Source: DASWOJ01 sp964250755
Lineage (GTDB): Bacteria; Pseudomonadota; Alphaproteobacteria; Acetobacterales; Acetobacteraceae
Length of the DNA stretch: 64,000 nucleotides
Assembly (NCBI GenBank): GCA_964250755.1
Contig: CAXUHB010000020.1
Location: forward strand, 5,011 to 69,010
Direction of reading: 5' to 3'
Part shown: positions 26,685 through 36,400 of the stretch, in pieces
Numbering within the stretch: the stretch's first letter is position 1
Layout: every line of letters begins with the position of its first letter
Translations under genes and position numbers: made by a program
Notes under the pieces: generated by a model
What the model saw: only the letters and a program-made list of their open reading frames with translations
Told to the model about the DNA's origin: nothing
Database searches by the model: none

Positions 26685-29600
26685 ATGGCCGGCCTTTTGG
26701 ACAACCTGAACTTCAACCAGCAAGCCGAGCTGATCTACATCGGCTACTTCAACAGGGCCGCCGACCAGGGCGGCTTCACCTTCTGGGCCAACCAGAACAC
26801 CCAGGCCCAGACCGCAGGCCAAAGCGCGTCCGTGGCGGTCAAGAACATCGCCAACTCCTTCACTCCCCAGGCGGAAACGCTGGCGATCTACCCCACCCTG
26901 ACCACCACGACCTTCAACCCGGCTGATCCCGCCACCGTCGCGTCCATCCAAACGCTGGTGCAGGCGATCTACACCAACCTGTTCAAACGGACCCCGCCGA
27001 CGACGGATGGGGGTTTGCAGTACTGGGTCAACCAGATACTCACTGGGGCCGTGGGCATCGGCGAGTCCGTGCTGCTGATCGCCAACGGCGCCACCGGCGC
27101 TGATGCGATCCTGCTGCAGAACAAGATCACGATCGCGCTGGACTTCACCACCCGGACCGGCGCCGCGAACATCGGCGTGACCTCCGCCCCCGCCTCCCTG
27201 CTTGCTGCGGCCAAGAACGTGCTGACCTTTGCCGATGGGATCAGCCTGCTCGACGCCTCCGTGACGGCGGGCCAGGCGGCGACGTCCAACTTCATCACGC
27301 CGACGCCGACGCCAACTCCCACGCCGACCCCAACGCCGACGCCCACCCCGGCCCCCATCACGCTGACGCTCGGGACCGACACCATCCTCGGGTCCGGCCT
27401 TGGCGGGGACGTGATCAACGCGCCGCTGCTGTTCAACCCCGGCACGGCGACGCAGCTCACCACCTTGCAGGCCGGCGACGCCGTCACGCCAACCGGGGCG
27501 AACAACACCTTCAACCTGATCGTCGGCGCCAACGACAAGACCATCTCGGGCGTCACCGTCTCGGGCGTGCAGACGTTCAACGTCAGCAACCTGGGCTTTG
27601 CCGGCGTGCAGCCGATCCTGCAGGGGGCAGGGGTCACGGGCCTCGGGGCGATCAACAACCTGAACTCGACCCAGGACGTCGCCATCGGCAGCGCCGCGTC
27701 GCCGCTGGTGGCGGCGCCGGCATCGGTCGGCGTCCAGGGCGCGGCAGCGGACGTGAACAAGACCAACACCACCGTCACGATCGCGACGACGGCCCTGGCC
27801 GGGACCTCGGATGCGCTGACGGTCAACGCGGTCAATGCAGGCACCCTTGCCACCCCGGCCCGCGTCCTGGTCGGCCCGGCAACCGGCGCCAACGGCTTCG
27901 AGGCCATCACCGTGGCCGCGGCGGCGGGCCCCAGCTTCATTGGCATCGGCAACCCGCTGGTCGGGGCGAACAGCGTCGCCAGCCTAGCCGTGACCGGCCC
28001 GGGCGCAATCTCCATCTTCGGGGACGGCTTGGGGAACGACTTCACGAAGCTGGCGACCATCGACGCCTCCGCCAGCATCGGCGGCGCGACGGTGACGGGC
28101 GGCGCGACCGCGGGGGCAGGCGCCGGGCTGCTGACGGGCGACACCGCCATCAAGTCGGTCAAGGGCGGAACGGGCGCCGACAGCGTGGACGTGTCGTCCC
28201 TGACGCTGACGCAGTTCCTCGCCAATGCCGCAACGGTGGACCTGGGCGGCGGGCGGGACACGCTGGTGGTGGACAACACGGTCGCCACCACGGCCAACGC
28301 GCTGACGGGCGTGGCCGGGGTGGAGACCCTGGGCGACGCCAACGCCGGCGCCACGGCGGCCAGCGTGGACTTCACCAAGCTGCCGTCCAGCCTGGACACC
28401 TTCAAGCTGTTCGGCGACCAGGGCGCAAACGACATCACGCTGGTGAACGGCCCCAGTACCCTGACCTACGACGCCGGCACGTTCGGGAAGGTCTCCGGCA
28501 AGACGAACGTCACAGCAGCGGGCACCGGGACGGCGGACACCCTCAACCTCATCCTGGGCAGCGCGCTGGCAGGGAATACGAAGAACGAGTTGTTCATCAC
28601 CACCGGCTACGAAACGATCAAAGTCACGTCCCAGGGTGGTAACAACACCATAAACCAGATCAAGGCCACGGCCAGCGCGGGCGGGGCAATGACGGTGAAC
28701 ATCGGCGGCACCACCCCCCTGCTCCTCATCGGCCCGGCCGCGGAGGCAGCGATCGCGCTGTCCGGCAACAACACGCTGGTCAACATCACCAACACCGCGC
28801 TGACCACGCTCACCACGGCGGTCAACCAGGGGTCCACCAACGCGCAGAAGGTTGACGCCTCCACGTCCGGCGGCCTCATCATGGGCGGCGCCGAGACCGG
28901 CAACAACGGCGCGGCGGGCCAGGCCATCATCGGGTCGGCCGTCGCCGGCAAGGGCAACATCCTGATCGGGTCGCCCGGCAACGATGCCATCACCAGCGGC
29001 ACCGCGGGCGACGTGATCGCCACCGATGGCGGCGGGGACACGATCAACCTTGGCGCGGGCCACGTCACCAGCCGGATCGAGCTGTACGGCATCAACAACA
29101 GCACCACCGTGCAGACGCTGGGGGCCACGCAAGGGGCCGCCGCAAGCTCCGTCGTGAACGCGATAGACCAGGCCGTGGGCGGCTTCTGGGGCCGCTTGCC
29201 GGGGGCCGCGCCCATCGGCATCTTCACGCTGTTTCCAGCCACCGGCGGCGGCACCAGCGCGGACCAGTCCATCATCGGCGGCTTCATCGGCGGCGCGACC
29301 GGCGACAGCATTGACGTGTCCCTCAGTTCCTTCACCGCCGCCGGCGGGACGCACAAGGGGCTTACGGCCGTGGACGGCTCCACCGCCGCCGGGCTGGGCA
29401 ACGCGGTGCTGGCAACGGTGTCGGCCGGCGGGACGCTGACCGGGACGACGGGCGACGTGGTGGTCGTCACCGGCTCGACGTTCGGAGGTGCCAACGAGCT
29501 TGCGGCGGCGCTCAAGAGCGGCAGCTTCGGGCTGACCTTCGCCGGTCCCACGACAGTGAACAATGTGTCGCACACGCTGTTCGCCTACAACGATGTCGCC

Positions 29601-29756
29601 GGCAACGGGCACATTGCCGACGTGGCGGTGCTGCAGTCCAGCATCGCCAACAAGTCCTTCGCGGGACAGCTCAACGTCGCCGCGTCGGACATGGCGCAGT
29701 TGACGGGGGTGTCGGTGTCGTCGCTCACGGCCAACAACATACGCTTCGTGGCGTAG
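26685..29756 (+). CDS. Large DUF4214-like, S-layer-type repeat protein
   Basis: A 1023-residue protein with no cysteine seen and very few charged residues; it is rich in Ala, Gly, Thr, Asn and Val. The first 200 residues resemble DUF4214 modules (IYIGYFNRAADQGGFTFWAN; IYTNLFKRTPPTTDGGLQYW). A Thr-Pro linker at about residues 205-223 separates them from a long beta-repeat region. A late segment with GSPGNDAITSGTAGDVIATD and DTINLGAG recalls RTX-like nonapeptides. There is no Sec signal peptide; together with the RTX-like part this suggests export by a type I system with a C-terminal signal. Surface layer or large adhesin is the favoured role. A strong hairpin follows the gene. The ATG has GGGGAAG upstream. 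Confidence 0.75.
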   Translation: MAGLLDNLNFNQQAELIYIGYFNRAADQGGFTFWANQNTQAQTAGQSASVAVKNIANSFTPQAETLAIYPTLTTTTFNPADPATVASIQTLVQAIYTNLFKRTPPTTDGGLQYWVNQILTGAVGIGESVLLIANGATGADAILLQNKITIALDFTTRTGAANIGVTSAPASLLAAAKNVLTFADGISLLDASVTAGQAATSNFITPTPTPTPTPTPTPTPTPAPITLTLGTDTILGSGLGGDVINAPLLFNPGTATQLTTLQAGDAVTPTGANNTFNLIVGANDKTISGVTVSGVQTFNVSNLGFAGVQPILQGAGVTGLGAINNLNSTQDVAIGSAASPLVAAPASVGVQGAAADVNKTNTTVTIATTALAGTSDALTVNAVNAGTLATPARVLVGPATGANGFEAITVAAAAGPSFIGIGNPLVGANSVASLAVTGPGAISIFGDGLGNDFTKLATIDASASIGGATVTGGATAGAGAGLLTGDTAIKSVKGGTGADSVDVSSLTLTQFLANAATVDLGGGRDTLVVDNTVATTANALTGVAGVETLGDANAGATAASVDFTKLPSSLDTFKLFGDQGANDITLVNGPSTLTYDAGTFGKVSGKTNVTAAGTGTADTLNLILGSALAGNTKNELFITTGYETIKVTSQGGNNTINQIKATASAGGAMTVNIGGTTPLLLIGPAAEAAIALSGNNTLVNITNTALTTLTTAVNQGSTNAQKVDASTSGGLIMGGAETGNNGAAGQAIIGSAVAGKGNILIGSPGNDAITSGTAGDVIATDGGGDTINLGAGHVTSRIELYGINNSTTVQTLGATQGAAASSVVNAIDQAVGGFWGRLPGAAPIGIFTLFPATGGGTSADQSIIGGFIGGATGDSIDVSLSSFTAAGGTHKGLTAVDGSTAAGLGNAVLATVSAGGTLTGTTGDVVVVTGSTFGGANELAAALKSGSFGLTFAGPTTVNNVSHTLFAYNDVAGNGHIADVAVLQSSIANKSFAGQLNVAASDMAQLTGVSVSSLTANNIRFVA
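27297..27354 (+). repeat. Thr-Pro-coding hexanucleotide repeat
   Basis: About nine imperfect copies of ACGCCN-CCN hexamers encode an alternating Thr-Pro linker of the large surface protein. Third positions vary (ACGCCG, ACTCCC, ACCCCA), so the amino-acid pattern rather than the DNA is kept. Such linkers are stiff and often glycosylated spacers. Confidence 0.85.
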
Positions 29757-29786
29757 CGGGTCCGCCGCGCAGCGGGCCGCCGCTGC

Positions 29787-29827
29787 GGGGGGACACGGGT
29801 TTGGCTAGGCCAAGCCCCTGTCCCCCC
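29787..29827 (+). terminator. 19-bp stem hairpin after the S-layer-like gene
   Basis: Left arm 29787-29805 starts GGGGGGACACGGG and right arm 29809-29827 ends CCTGTCCCCCC, with TAG as the loop. Eighteen of nineteen positions pair (one G-T pair, one mismatch). It begins 31 bases after the stop codon. No T-run follows, so it may act as an mRNA-stabilising end or a factor-aided terminator for a highly expressed gene. Confidence 0.7.
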
Positions 29828-29972
29828 TGTGCCGGACAGCCCGGCGCAACGGCGGGCGGAGCCAGCCTGGCCGGATACCGCCGGCCGCGGCGCGGGATAG
29901 ACTTAGCGTGGGCCAGTTGACGCGGCCCTCCCGCCTCCGATAACCCCCGGCGCTTTGGCGGAGAGTTGCGGC

Positions 29973-31646
29973 GTGAGGCTGCCCACCAAGCTCGGGATGC
30001 GTCCGGCCACGGCCGCGGAGCTTGCAGCCTGCCTTGCCGCGGGTGCCGCCGCCTCCGTCCTGCTGGGGCAGGATGCGAACTGGGATCTCCGCAACTACCA
30101 CCTCTACAACCCGTATGCGCTGCTCGGCGGCCGGATCGGGCGCGACCTGCTTCCGGCGGGGATGCAGTCCACCTTCAACCCGCTGCTCGACTTGCCTTAC
30201 TACCTGCTCGCGACGGGTCCGCTGTCCCATGCGCCGCGCACCCTGGCCGCATTGGCCGGGCTTCCCTTCGGCGCGCTGCTGTTCACGATCCTCCGGCTTG
30301 CCTCCTGGATGCTGGGCCACCCTTCCGGGACTGGCCGGCTGCTGCCCTGGCTGGCCGCTGCCCTGGCCGGGAGCGCCGCCGGAACGGCGTCGGAGATCGG
30401 CACGACGTTCAACGACATCCCGGTCGCGGCGCTGCTGATCGGGGCGCTGCTGGTTGGCGCGGTGATGTCCGGCGCGGTGATGCCCGGCGCAGTGATGTCC
30501 GGGGCAGTGCTGGCCGGCGCGGCGCAGGCCCCGCCGGCGGCGCCGCGTGCGGCCCAGTTCGCTGCTGGCGCCCTGCTCGGCGCGGCTGCCGCCCTCAAGC
30601 CGACGGCGGCCGTCTTCGCGCCGGGCCTGGCTGCCTGCCTGCTGGTGCTTGCGGACGGGGGGTGGCGCATCCGGCTTGGTCTGCTGATGCGCCTGTGCGG
30701 GGGCGGGCTGGCCGCCGCCGCGGTGCTGGCCGGGCCTTGGGCGCTGATCCTGACGAAGCTGTACGGCAGCCCGGTGTTCCCGCTCATGAACGGGCTGTTC
30801 CGGTCGGAGTGGTATCCGCCCATGGACATCGTTGACGCGCGGTTCCGCCCCCGGACGCTCGGGCAGGCGCTGTCCTACCCCTTCCTTTGGACCGTGCGGA
30901 ACGCGATGCTGGCGACCGAGCCGCCGTTCCGGGACGCCCGGATCGCGGCTGCCATCCTCACCGCGCCGGTGCTGGCGGCGGCGGCCTGGCGCGGCAAGCT
31001 GGCGCAGCCCCGCAGGGTGCTCGCCGTCGGGGCCGCTGCGGTGCTGGGCCTCGCGCTCTGGCTGCCCTTGTTCTCGATCCTGCGCTACGCGCTGTTGCTC
31101 GAAGCGTTCGCAGCCCTGATGATCGTCGCGGCGGTCCGGTCCGCCGCGCTCTGGCTTTGGCCGGCCCGCCCGGCCGCTGCGCCCGCCGCGGCTGCCGTGC
31201 TGCTGGCCGGGCTGATCTGGCACACCGAGCCGCCCGATTGGTGGCGCGTGCCGTATGGCAAGGTTGTCTTCGACATCGAGGCGACGCGCCTGCCGCCGGA
31301 CAGCCTGGTGGTGGCGGTCAACGCGCCGGTGGCGATGGTGCTGCCGTTCCTGGATGCGCCGGGCTACCGGGCGGTTGGGCTGACGGCGCACACGCTGCAG
31401 TCCCAGCACTACCGCTTGTTCAATGAGATCGAGCGCATGATCCGTTCGCATGACGGGCCGACGTTCGCGCTGACGGACGAGGTTGCGCGCGCCGTGGAGG
31501 CCGCGCCCTGGTTCGGGCTTGCCGTGGATGCCGGGACCTGCCGCGCCATCCGCAACAACATCACGTTCAACGCAGGCATCTTCCTGTGCCCGATGCAGCG
31601 GATGCCCGGCGCGGACGCGGAGGCGCGCGCAAGCGGCCAGAAGTAG
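29973..31646 (+). CDS. Polytopic membrane protein, possible glycosyltransferase-C-like
   Basis: A 557-residue protein with roughly ten membrane spans. An N-terminal loop (GQDANWDLRNYHLYNPYALL, then QSTFNPLLDLPYY) and a C-terminal non-membrane region of about 120 residues flank them. The acidic first loop and overall layout recall GT-C type glycosyltransferases that use lipid-linked sugars, but I do not recognise a defined family. The GTG at 29973 is preceded by GGAGAG; a TTG 18 bases earlier is possible. A 15-base repeat inside encodes four copies of GAVM-x. It lies between the S-layer-like gene and a convergent glycan cluster, suggesting a role in surface glycan transfer. Confidence 0.7.
   Translation: MRLPTKLGMRPATAAELAACLAAGAAASVLLGQDANWDLRNYHLYNPYALLGGRIGRDLLPAGMQSTFNPLLDLPYYLLATGPLSHAPRTLAALAGLPFGALLFTILRLASWMLGHPSGTGRLLPWLAAALAGSAAGTASEIGTTFNDIPVAALLIGALLVGAVMSGAVMPGAVMSGAVLAGAAQAPPAAPRAAQFAAGALLGAAAALKPTAAVFAPGLAACLLVLADGGWRIRLGLLMRLCGGGLAAAAVLAGPWALILTKLYGSPVFPLMNGLFRSEWYPPMDIVDARFRPRTLGQALSYPFLWTVRNAMLATEPPFRDARIAAAILTAPVLAAAAWRGKLAQPRRVLAVGAAAVLGLALWLPLFSILRYALLLEAFAALMIVAAVRSAALWLWPARPAAAPAAAAVLLAGLIWHTEPPDWWRVPYGKVVFDIEATRLPPDSLVVAVNAPVAMVLPFLDAPGYRAVGLTAHTLQSQHYRLFNEIERMIRSHDGPTFALTDEVARAVEAAPWFGLAVDAGTCRAIRNNITFNAGIFLCPMQRMPGADAEARASGQK
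30456..30515 (+). repeat. Four 15-base tandem repeats inside the membrane protein gene
   Basis: GGCGCGGTGATGTCC and three close variants follow one another and encode GAVMS, GAVMP, GAVMS and GAVLA at about residues 162-181, inside a predicted hydrophobic segment. Copy number could change by slippage in steps of five residues without breaking the frame. Confidence 0.8.
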
Positions 31647-31688
31647 GCCGCGGCGGGAGCGGCGGAGACGGCGAGGCGGTCGCCGCAG

Positions 31689-33188
31689 CTACAGGTGCGA
31701 TCCCGAGGCGCCCAGCCCTGCCGTCACCATGCCGGAGTCGCCGATGGGTGGTGGCTGCAGGCCCGCCCTGCCGCCGTTGATGCAGCCGAGGAGCGTTTCC
31801 GCGCTCGTGCGCCATGATGTCGGACGGAACTCGGCACGGATGCGCTCCTCGATGGACGCAATGAGGCGGTCGTCCGTGCAGGCCCGCAGGATGACCTGCG
31901 TAGCCTCATCGGTATTTTCGGGGTCGAAGTAGATGCAGAACGAGCCGCCGGCCTCCGGCACCGACGTGCGGTTGGATGCGACGCAGACCTTGCCGAAATG
32001 CAGGCTTTCGCTTACCGGAAGCCCCCAACCCTCGTACAGCGACGGGTAGAGCGTCAAGCGGCATCCCCGATACAACGCCGCCAACTCGGCATCGCTGGGA
32101 TTGGTGATCACCGAGATCATCCCGTCGAGGTGGTTGCAATTCTCAAGCTGCTGCATCAGGTCGCCGACGAGCCAGCCGACGCGTCCGGCGAACACCAGGC
32201 GCGGCACCTGCCGCCTCGGCACCTGATCCAACATGCGCCGCCACACGCGGAAGGCGAGCTGGTGGTTCTTTCGCGCCTCGATGGTGGATACGAGCAGCAC
32301 GAAAGGATCGGTCCCAAGGCCGCGCGGCAAGGCCGCGTCGGCCCCTGCAGGGCCGGTGGAGAAGCCGCTGCCGATCGGCAGCGTCGTGATGGGCAGGGCG
32401 ATGGGCGTGCCTGTCCGCGCCGCCCAGCGCTCGATCTCGCGGGCGCTGGCGTTGGAGATCGTGAGGATGGTGTCGGCGTGCGGTATGAACGAGCTGAACC
32501 AGCCGCCGAAGACGCGGACCAGCTCGCGGTCGCACCACTCCGGATGGACCAGCGGGATCAGGTCGTAGATCAGCACGGCGATGCCGACGCCCCTTGCCTT
32601 TGCGATCCGGTTCACGAAGCCCGCGTAGTCCGGATGGAACCATGGCGAGCCGAGCACGCCGAGGGTGTCGCCCGGGCGCATGGCGTTGCGGGCGTCCTCG
32701 CTGCGGAACGGGACGCCGGACGCTGCCGGGACGCCTGCGCGCCGCTTCGCATCCTGGACGGCGCGCAAGGCCGCGGGAACCGCGGCGATGGCGCGGACGC
32801 CGGACTTCAGGGCAGCCCCTTGCGCAGCCAGCGCGTGACGCTGCGCCCTGTAGGCCTGCGAGAGTTGGACGCGCAACTCGGGCGGCAACCGCTCGGCAAG
32901 TGCGCGCAGGCCTGCGATGCGCGAGAACCGCGCCAGGCTGTAGGGCTTCTGCGGGGCATCATCGGGCGGCAGGGGCGCCAGGAGGCGCATGAACGCCTCC
33001 TGCACCATATTCCAGGGCACCGTCCTGAGCGTCCCCGCAACGGGATCATGACGGCAGAACTTGACGCCGCTTCCGAGGATCAAGTTGAGCTGCGAATACA
33101 GCTCAAAAGAAAGGCGCTGGATTCCGCTAGGCCGACGGTTGATGACCCCGTACTGGAACAGGTCCTCGACGTCCAGCCAAAGTGTCAT
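31689..33188 (-). CDS. Family 4 glycosyltransferase
   Basis: A 499-residue retaining glycosyltransferase of the GT-B fold. The C-terminal donor domain shows LLVSTIEARKNH, LVFAGRVGWLVGDL and YPSLYEGWGLPVSESLHFGK, the E-x7-E type motif of GT4. A long, variable N-terminal region (to about residue 180) precedes the acceptor fold (GVGIAVLIYDLIPLVHPEW). It probably adds a sugar from a nucleotide donor to a lipid-linked or surface glycan in the cytosol. It follows the three-domain glycosyltransferase gene on the same strand with 214 bases between. Donor and acceptor cannot be deduced. Confidence 0.88.
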   Translation of the reverse strand: MTLWLDVEDLFQYGVINRRPSGIQRLSFELYSQLNLILGSGVKFCRHDPVAGTLRTVPWNMVQEAFMRLLAPLPPDDAPQKPYSLARFSRIAGLRALAERLPPELRVQLSQAYRAQRHALAAQGAALKSGVRAIAAVPAALRAVQDAKRRAGVPAASGVPFRSEDARNAMRPGDTLGVLGSPWFHPDYAGFVNRIAKARGVGIAVLIYDLIPLVHPEWCDRELVRVFGGWFSSFIPHADTILTISNASAREIERWAARTGTPIALPITTLPIGSGFSTGPAGADAALPRGLGTDPFVLLVSTIEARKNHQLAFRVWRRMLDQVPRRQVPRLVFAGRVGWLVGDLMQQLENCNHLDGMISVITNPSDAELAALYRGCRLTLYPSLYEGWGLPVSESLHFGKVCVASNRTSVPEAGGSFCIYFDPENTDEATQVILRACTDDRLIASIEERIRAEFRPTSWRTSAETLLGCINGGRAGLQPPPIGDSGMVTAGLGASGSHL

Positions 33189-33402
33189 GTGAAGCGCTCA
33201 CCAATCAGCAAGGACCCTAGCTGCTCGTTCTCCTTGAAGGCATACCAGCGGCATCAAGTCGTTACAAGGTGCCGCATTGGCGCGATGCGTCCGCGACCTC
33301 TGGCGTCCCCCTGCAGTCCTGCACGGCGCGGCCGCGTACGGACCAGGTGCCGAAGGCCAGGGGCCGGCTGGGGCTGCGGGCGCGCCACGGACCAGCCTTG
33401 GC

Positions 33403-36400
33403 TCAGCCGTCCGGGTCCGGCGTCAGGTTCAGCCGCCGGGCTGCGGCTTCGCCGGTGACGAGGCCATCCAGCCGCGCCGAAACCACGGGCCAGGCGTGGG
33501 CCGCGGCCCATGTCGCCTGGCGTTCGCAGAACGCGGCGCCGGCTGGCGTTTCCAGCAGCTCCAGCACGCCCCGTGCGATCTCGTTTGCGCTCAAGCCGGG
33601 CAGGACGTGGCACACGGATGCCACGTCGGCGAAGATCGGCAGGGGCGTCACCGCAACGGGGGTCCGCGACGCAAGGCCCATCTTGACGGCGGCGCTCGCG
33701 GACTCCCCGCTGTGCTGGTAGGGATAGACCACCAGGTCCGATGCGCCGAGCTGGCCGATCACCTCGGCTTCGTCCATGTAGGCGGTAACGAGCGACACCC
33801 GGTCCGCGATGCCCAGCCGCGCGATCTCGGCCCGGCAGGCCTCCTGCTCCTCGTCGGACTCCGGCGCGGGATACGCGGCGTTCAGCATCGCCAGGTGCGC
33901 GTCCGGCCGCTGCGCCAGGATCAGCTTGAAGGCGGCAATGAGTTCGCGCAGCCCCTTGTGGGGCAGCAGGTAGCCGAAGCTGGCGATGACCGTGCGGCCG
34001 CCCCATCCCAAGGCGCGGCGCAGCCCGTCCCGGTTTTGCGGCCCGGCACCTGGCAGCCCCATCGGCAGCAGCGCCACGTTGTCCACCAGCCCGATCCCCT
34101 TCAGCCGGTTGAGGTCGTGGACGGAGTGGACGAGCAGCCGGCACGCGGCAGCGAGGGACGGCTGCATGTCGGCCAGGCGGAACGTGATGTCCGGCTTGAC
34201 GACATCCTGGGTCGAGTGCAGCACGATGAAGGCCAAGATGCCGCGCCCGTGCAGCCGGTTGAGCAGGCTGGCCAGCGCACGCCTGTCGAAGAAGCCGAAG
34301 TTGAACTGCACCACCACGGCATCCACCCCTGCGGCGCAGATCGCTTCGAACAGTTCGTCCAGGGGGTCGCGCCAGTCCTGTACCCAGCACCGGCGCACGA
34401 AGTCCTGGTCAGGCTGCAGCTGCTCCCCGACCCGGTTCGCGAACACCAGCACCCGTCCAGGCCCGCCCGCGGCGGCCAGCGCGGCGGCCATGGACTGGGC
34501 GTAGCCTGCGATGCCGCAGCGCACGTTCCAGGACGACACCATTCCGATGACGGGTTGCCGCCATTCCTCCGGGCTGGCTGACGCCCATACCGCGTCAACG
34601 GCGGACTTGGTCCGCTGGGCGACGCGCTCCCATGTGAAGCTGGCCAGGATGCGCGCCCGGGCAAGCTCGACCCGCCTGGCCCGCTCCTCGGGCGGCGCTT
34701 CGCGCACGGCGCGCATGGCCTGGGCCAGCGATGCCGGGTCAGGTTCCGCCCAGACCGACCCGGGCACGCCGAGGTGCGTCCGTGCGGCCGCAAAGCTGTA
34801 GCCACACAGCCATGCCGTGTCTGCGGTGCAGAAGTCCGTCTGGCCGCCATGCCCAGTCGTGACGACCGGGATGCCCAGTGCCATCGCTTCCGCAAGCGGC
34901 AGGCCAAACCCTTCGCCGCGCGACGGGTTCACGATGGCGCTTGCGGCGGCGTACAGGTCCATCAGGGCGCCGTGCGGGATGTCGTGGTTGACAAGGGTGA
35001 CCGGCGCCCCGTCCGGGTGCCCCGCGCGGTGGGCGGCAAGCTCCTCCTCGACCCGGTTGTGGATGTTCGGGAACGTCTTGAGCACCAGCTCGACGGGGTC
35101 GTCCCGCGTGAAGGCTGCTCCCCATGCCGCCAGCAGGACGTCCACGCCCTTGCGCGGGAAGCCCGACGAGACGTGCAGAAACCGGAACACCCCAGGCGGC
35201 CCCGGTGGTGGCCCAGGTGGCAGCCGGTCTTGCAGGGCCTGGTCCACGCCGTTCCCGACGACGGCGACCGGCACGCGGACGCCGTTGTCCCGCAGCACCT
35301 TCGCAACCCAGGCGCTCGTGACGGTGATGAGGTCGAGGTTGGCATTGAACTCCGCGGCATGGGACGCGGGCAGGCCGCTCTCCTCCCATGCGAAGTTGGC
35401 CAGCACGCGCATGGCGCCGCGCATGTCGGAGACGTGCGGAGGATACTGGTTCCGCAGGCAGGCCGCCGGCGGCAGGCCCGCGGCGGACGCCCGTTCCGCC
35501 ATCACGGCGAGATCGGGGTTCGCGTCCAGGAACGCGGCGTCGGGCGCGAATGGCCCGGGGCCGTCGCGGGATGCCAGCGCCGCCTCCGCGCCGGACCCCG
35601 CCAGGATGCCCGGCAGGGCGCGCGCCAGCTCTCGGTTGACGACCGCCAGGCTATAGCTGCTGTCGTATGGGCCTTCCACGACCCAGCGCGGCGGCGGCAG
35701 CGCGGCGGCGCGTGCCGGGCCGAGCGCGGCCTCGATCCCCGCGCGCCGCAGGAACCGCCTGAACGCATCCACGAGCGCCGGGCGCTCGAACCGCTCCAGC
35801 GACGCGCGCTGGCCTTGCAGCACCCGGCGGCGCAGCGGCGGCTCGCGCAGCATGACCGCAGCCGCCGCCGCCATCTGGGCAGGCGTCGCCTGCGCCAGCA
35901 CAAGCCCGCCTTGCCCCAGGGTCGCGCCGACGCTGCCAGCCGCGTGCGCCAGCACCGGCAGGTCGAACGCCATCGCCTCGACCAGCGGCATGCCGAAACC
36001 CTCGTGCTGGGACATCGAGACATACAGGTCGGCGGAGCGGTAAAGCCCATAGACCTCGGTGTCACTGACCGGCCCCAGCAGGCGCACGCGGGCGCCCAGC
36101 CCGAGCTGGCCAGCCGTGTCGAGCACGTGCCGCCCATAGTCGCCGGACGCCTCGGCACCTGGCAGCAGCAGGCGCACCGGCAGGTCCGGGGATGCCGCCA
36201 GGTGCGCCATCATGTGGACGAGGCCGGCCTGGTTCTTATGCGGGCACAGCCTGCCGACGAACAGCAGGGTGCGCGTGCCGGGTGCGCCAGGTGCGGGTGC
36301 GCCGGCTGCTTGTGCATCGGCTATTGGCGCGTCGGCTGGTGGCGCAGCGGTCCAGGCATGGGCGCGGATGCGGTCGAGGTCCACGAGCAGCCCGATGGAC

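Noticed and set aside
27297..27354. Possible CRISPR-like or structural repeat
   Set aside because: Units are six bases, in frame and code for Thr-Pro; there are no spacers.
29805..31451. 548-codon open frame on the minus strand opposite the membrane protein
   Set aside because: Composition is dominated by Arg, Gln, Gly and Pro with no domain or start signal. It mirrors the real gene on the plus strand, as is common in very GC-rich DNA. The same holds for other long antisense frames such as 6787-8271 and 27984-29612.
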